Origin: Acetobacteraceae bacterium
Lineage (GTDB): Bacteria > Pseudomonadota > Alphaproteobacteria > Acetobacterales > Acetobacteraceae
NCBI GenBank assembly: GCA_030039695.1
Contig: JASHVB010000855.1
Coordinates: forward strand, 1-8,589
DNA length: 8,589 nucleotides
Direction of reading: 5' to 3'
The notes under the pieces are model-generated. The model worked only from the letters and a program-made list of their open reading frames with translations. It was not told the DNA's origin and did no database searches. The position numbers were made by a program, and so were the translations under genes. Below, one piece after another: positions 6,697-8,589 of this stretch (position 1 is the first letter of the stretch; every line of letters begins with the position of its first letter).

Positions 6697-6922
6697 GCGG
6701 TCATCCGGTGGCGATGGGTGCAACAGTGCAAGCCGCGTTTTGCTCTGCTGCGACGCTGGTCGCAATGACGTGCGCCTGTGGAGCCCCGTATCCGGTGCTG
6801 ATCTGCAGCCTCCCCCTCTCGTTAGCGGGTAGAGGGCGGGGTCAGGACCTGCCAACCGGATCCCCCCCGTTGTCCCCCTGCCTCATGCGGAAGGCAACTT
6901 CTGCTCCGTCGCGGCCCCCGTA
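6697..6922. other. Intergenic region between kdsA and hisD
   Basis: The 226 bp between the kdsA stop and the hisD start carry no gene. About 80 bp are a C/G-rich repeat-like sequence, listed separately. No clear rho-independent terminator for kdsA and no convincing promoter for hisD could be identified by eye. The length suggests that hisD may have its own promoter. Confidence 0.6.
6808..6885. repeat. Dispersed C/G-rich repeat-like element, intergenic copy
   Basis: This stretch contains a perfect 6-bp inverted repeat, CCCTCT at 6814-6819 and AGAGGG at 6831-6836. It continues with a G-rich segment and then CCGGATCCCCCCC at 6856-6868 and a CCCCCTGCCTCATGCGG-like end. It shares layout and the 10-mer GGATCCCCCC with the element inside rng: CAGCC, a C-rich arm, a G-rich arm, a central spacer, GGATCCCCCC and a C-rich end. 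It is shorter and more degenerate. The relationship is proposed from by-eye alignment. Confidence 0.45.
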
Positions 6923-7759
6923 TCATCGGCCCCGCTTAGCCAGCGCATCGAACTCTTTCAGGACCCTCACTAGTCCGTCCATCTGCCGCAAGGGAATCAT
7001 GTTGGGTCCATCGCTCGGAGCGCGATCCGGATCGGGATGTGTCTCGATGAAAACTGCTGCAACGCCGACAGCCAGAGCAGCCCTCGCAAGCACCGGCGCG
7101 AACTCGCGCTCGCCGCCCGACGATGCCCCCTGGCCGCCCGGCTGTTGCACCGAGTGAGTCGCGTCGAACACCACTGGATAGCCGGTGCGCGCCATGATCG
7201 GCAGCGCACGCATGTCGCTGACCAGCGTGTTGTAGCCAAAGCTGGCGCCACGTTCGCACAGCAGAATGCTATCGTTGCCGGTGCCGGAAATCTTCGCTGC
7301 GACGTGACGCATGTCCCACGGCGCCAGGAACTGGCCCTTCTTCACATTGATTGTGCGCCGTGTCGCGCCGGCCGCGAGCAACAGGTCAGTCTGGCGACAG
7401 AGGAAGGCAGGGATTTGCAGCACGTCGACGGCCTCAGCGGCGGGGGCGCACTGTTCTGGGGCGTGCACATCGGTCAGCGTTGGCAGCCCGGTGTGTTCGC
7501 GAACTTCCGCCAGGATCGCGAGGCCCTGCGTCATTCCGACGCCGCGCGCCGCGGTGGAACTGGTGCGGTTGGCCTTGTCGAAGCTGGATTTGTAGATGAC
7601 AGGGATGCTGGTGCGATCCGACAGCTCGCGCAGCGCCACAGATACTTCCAGCGCATGGGCACGGGATTCGACCTGGCACGGGCCGGCGATCAGCACAAAG
7701 GGCAGATGGTTGCCGATCTCGATCCTACCGACACGCACCACGCGTTGCGCTGCTTCCAT
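6923..7759 (-). CDS. kdsA: 3-deoxy-8-phosphooctulonate synthase (Kdo-8-P synthase), metal-dependent type
   Basis: KdsA condenses phosphoenolpyruvate with D-arabinose 5-phosphate to form Kdo-8-phosphate, the precursor of Kdo in the inner core of lipopolysaccharide. This shows a Gram-negative outer membrane. The 278-residue TIM-barrel protein contains [66 protein letters not shown] and [16 protein letters not shown]. Cys28 with His202, Glu239 and Asp250 matches the divalent-metal ligand set of the Aquifex-type (class II) enzyme; E. coli KdsA has Asn in place of the Cys. The start has a good ribosome-binding site, AGGAG about eight bases before the ATG. A weak promoter-like pair upstream (ACGACA at 7812-7817, TATATC at 7788-7793, 18-base spacer) overlaps a hairpin. 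Length is normal. Confidence 0.97.
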   Translation of the reverse strand: MEAAQRVVRVGRIEIGNHLPFVLIAGPCQVESRAHALEVSVALRELSDRTSIPVIYKSSFDKANRTSSTAARGVGMTQGLAILAEVREHTGLPTLTDVHAPEQCAPAAEAVDVLQIPAFLCRQTDLLLAAGATRRTINVKKGQFLAPWDMRHVAAKISGTGNDSILLCERGASFGYNTLVSDMRALPIMARTGYPVVFDATHSVQQPGGQGASSGGEREFAPVLARAALAVGVAAVFIETHPDPDRAPSDGPNMIPLRQMDGLVRVLKEFDALAKRGR

Positions 7760-7796
7760 GTCCTGCGCTCCTGCTCACAGTGATGGAGATATAGCG

Positions 7797-7832
7797 CAAA
7801 ATCCCGAGGGATGTCGTGACGCGACACGGGAT
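7797..7832 (-). terminator. Possible terminator hairpin after the ABC transporter gene
   Basis: Arms ATCCCG (7801-7806) and CGGGAT (7827-7832) enclose a second pair, TGTCG (7812-7816) and CGACA (7822-7826), with a five-base loop. Together they form an 11-bp stem with a five-base bulge on one side. On the minus strand the stem ends in CGGGA followed by TTTT, a short U-tract, about 85 bases downstream of the transporter stop codon. The bulge and short T-run make it a weak candidate. It could instead be a control site in the kdsA leader. Confidence 0.4.
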
Positions 7833-7916
7833 AGCACACAGCGTGAGGCCCGATTTGCGCCCTCACCCTCGACGCTTGGCGTCCCGACCTCTCTCGCGAT
7901 AGCGACGCGGTCTTGT

Positions 7917-8589
7917 TTACACCACGTTGCCGGTCTCGGGCTCCATCAGGTGCATTTGGTTCATGTCGGCGGTCAGCGGCATCGTCTCGCCCGGCGCCGC
8001 GTGCGTTGCGGGATCAATGCGGGCGCAAACCGGATCATGGCCGATGAAGAAATGCACCATCGTTTCCATGCCCATCGGCTCCACGACATCCACCGGGAGC
8101 TCCACGCGCTCCCAGCCCTGGCGGCCGTTCTCGTGGTATTCGAACAGGTGCTCCGGCCGCAGCCCGAGCAGCATCTCTTTGTCCTTGAAGGGGCCGTAGC
8201 GATCGTTGCGGGAGGCCGGCACCGATAACAGGATGTCGTTGGCCAGCTTCACCGCCAGCCCGCCATTCGCGCCGCCCTGCACTTTTACCGGCAGGAAATT
8301 CATCGCCGGCGACCCGATGAAGCCAGCGACGAACCGTGTCTTGGGCGCATGGTACAGTTCCTGCGGCGATCCGACCTGCTCGATCACGCCGTGGTTCATC
8401 ACCACCACGCGGTCGGCGAGCGTCATTGCCTCCACCTGGTCGTGAGTCACGTAAATTGTTGTGGTACGAACCGTCTGGTGGACCTTCTTGATCTCGGTGC
8501 GCATCTGCACGCGCAGCTTGGCGTCCAGGTTGGACAGCGGCTCGTCGAACAAGAAGACCTTGGGATTGCGAACGATTGCGCGGCCCATT
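7917..8589 (-). CDS. ugpC: ABC transporter ATP-binding protein, UgpC/MalK type (partial)
   Basis: This is the ATPase subunit of a CUT1-type importer, which powers uptake of sugars or glycerol-3-phosphate from a periplasmic binding protein. The gene is cut by the right edge of the window, and the visible part is the C-terminal 223 residues. Counting from the first visible Met (internal, as in VAMGRAIVRNP), it shows Walker B VFLFDEP (11-17), the D-loop SNLD (19-22) and the switch His49 in YVTHDQVEAMTLADRV. FIGSPAMNFLP follows, and then the regulatory OB/TOBE domain to the end (GLRPEHL; ending ETGNVV). Walker A, the Q-loop and the LSGGQ signature lie outside the window. The sequence resembles proteins usually named UgpC, but related ATPases serve many sugars. 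The substrate is unknown because no permease or binding-protein gene is visible. The open frame runs to the edge, with no sign of damage. Confidence 0.9.
   Translation of the reverse strand, partial: MGRAIVRNPKVFLFDEPLSNLDAKLRVQMRTEIKKVHQTVRTTTIYVTHDQVEAMTLADRVVVMNHGVIEQVGSPQELYHAPKTRFVAGFIGSPAMNFLPVKVQGGANGGLAVKLANDILLSVPASRNDRYGPFKDKEMLLGLRPEHLFEYHENGRQGWERVELPVDVVEPMGMETMVHFFIGHDPVCARIDPATHAAPGETMPLTADMNQMHLMEPETGNVV

Noticed and set aside
6697..6855. 53-codon N-terminal extension of hisD
   Set aside because: The extra residues have no conserved sequence and come partly from the repeat-like element. The ATG at 6694-6696 gives the normal HisD length with catalytic residues at nearly E. coli numbering.
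6003..7157. 384-codon plus-strand open frame
   Set aside because: It lies antisense to hisD and kdsA and is strongly Arg-rich, as expected for a shadow frame.
7843..7883. Short inverted repeats GTGAGG/CCTCAC and GACGC-TTG-GCGTC downstream of the transporter gene
   Set aside because: Five- and six-base stems without a T-run on the relevant strand are expected by chance here.

Overview
This is high-GC DNA from an alphaproteobacterium, most likely of the Rhodospirillales/Acetobacteraceae type. The assignment rests on the gene order kdsA - hisD - infA - maf - rng - yacG - tRNA-Phe, the protein sequences and the base composition; no species can be named from the window alone. Every recognisable gene is on the minus strand, so the region reads from the right edge to the left.

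Right part (about 7917-8589): the 3' two thirds of an ABC transporter ATPase of the UgpC/MalK type, cut by the window edge. A 157-bp gap with a possible terminator hairpin follows. Middle part (3028-7759): a compact housekeeping block. It runs kdsA (Kdo-8-phosphate synthase, LPS core), a 226-bp gap holding a repeat-like sequence, hisD (last steps of histidine synthesis), infA (translation initiation factor IF-1), maf (nucleotide pyrophosphatase), rng (short RNase E/G), yacG (gyrase-inhibitor-type zinc protein) and tRNA-Phe(GAA). maf/rng and rng/yacG overlap by ATGA, so translation is probably coupled from maf to yacG.

Left part (1-3027): a graveyard of mobile DNA. A decayed IS21-type istA (about 661-2024) has at least five frameshifts and one in-frame TAG. 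Its C-terminus is missing and it is fused to a decayed, N-terminally truncated IS5-type transposase (about 44-660). Upstream of istA lie five spaced copies of a short direct repeat typical of IS21-family ends. Between those repeats and the tRNA are about 800 bp with no gene that I can recognise.

The most unusual observation is a roughly 120-bp palindromic, repeat-like sequence lying in frame inside rng. It adds about 40 residues to the protein between the S1-like part and the catalytic part. A related-looking sequence lies between kdsA and hisD. I see no new defence, toxin-antitoxin, CRISPR or secondary-metabolite system in this window.
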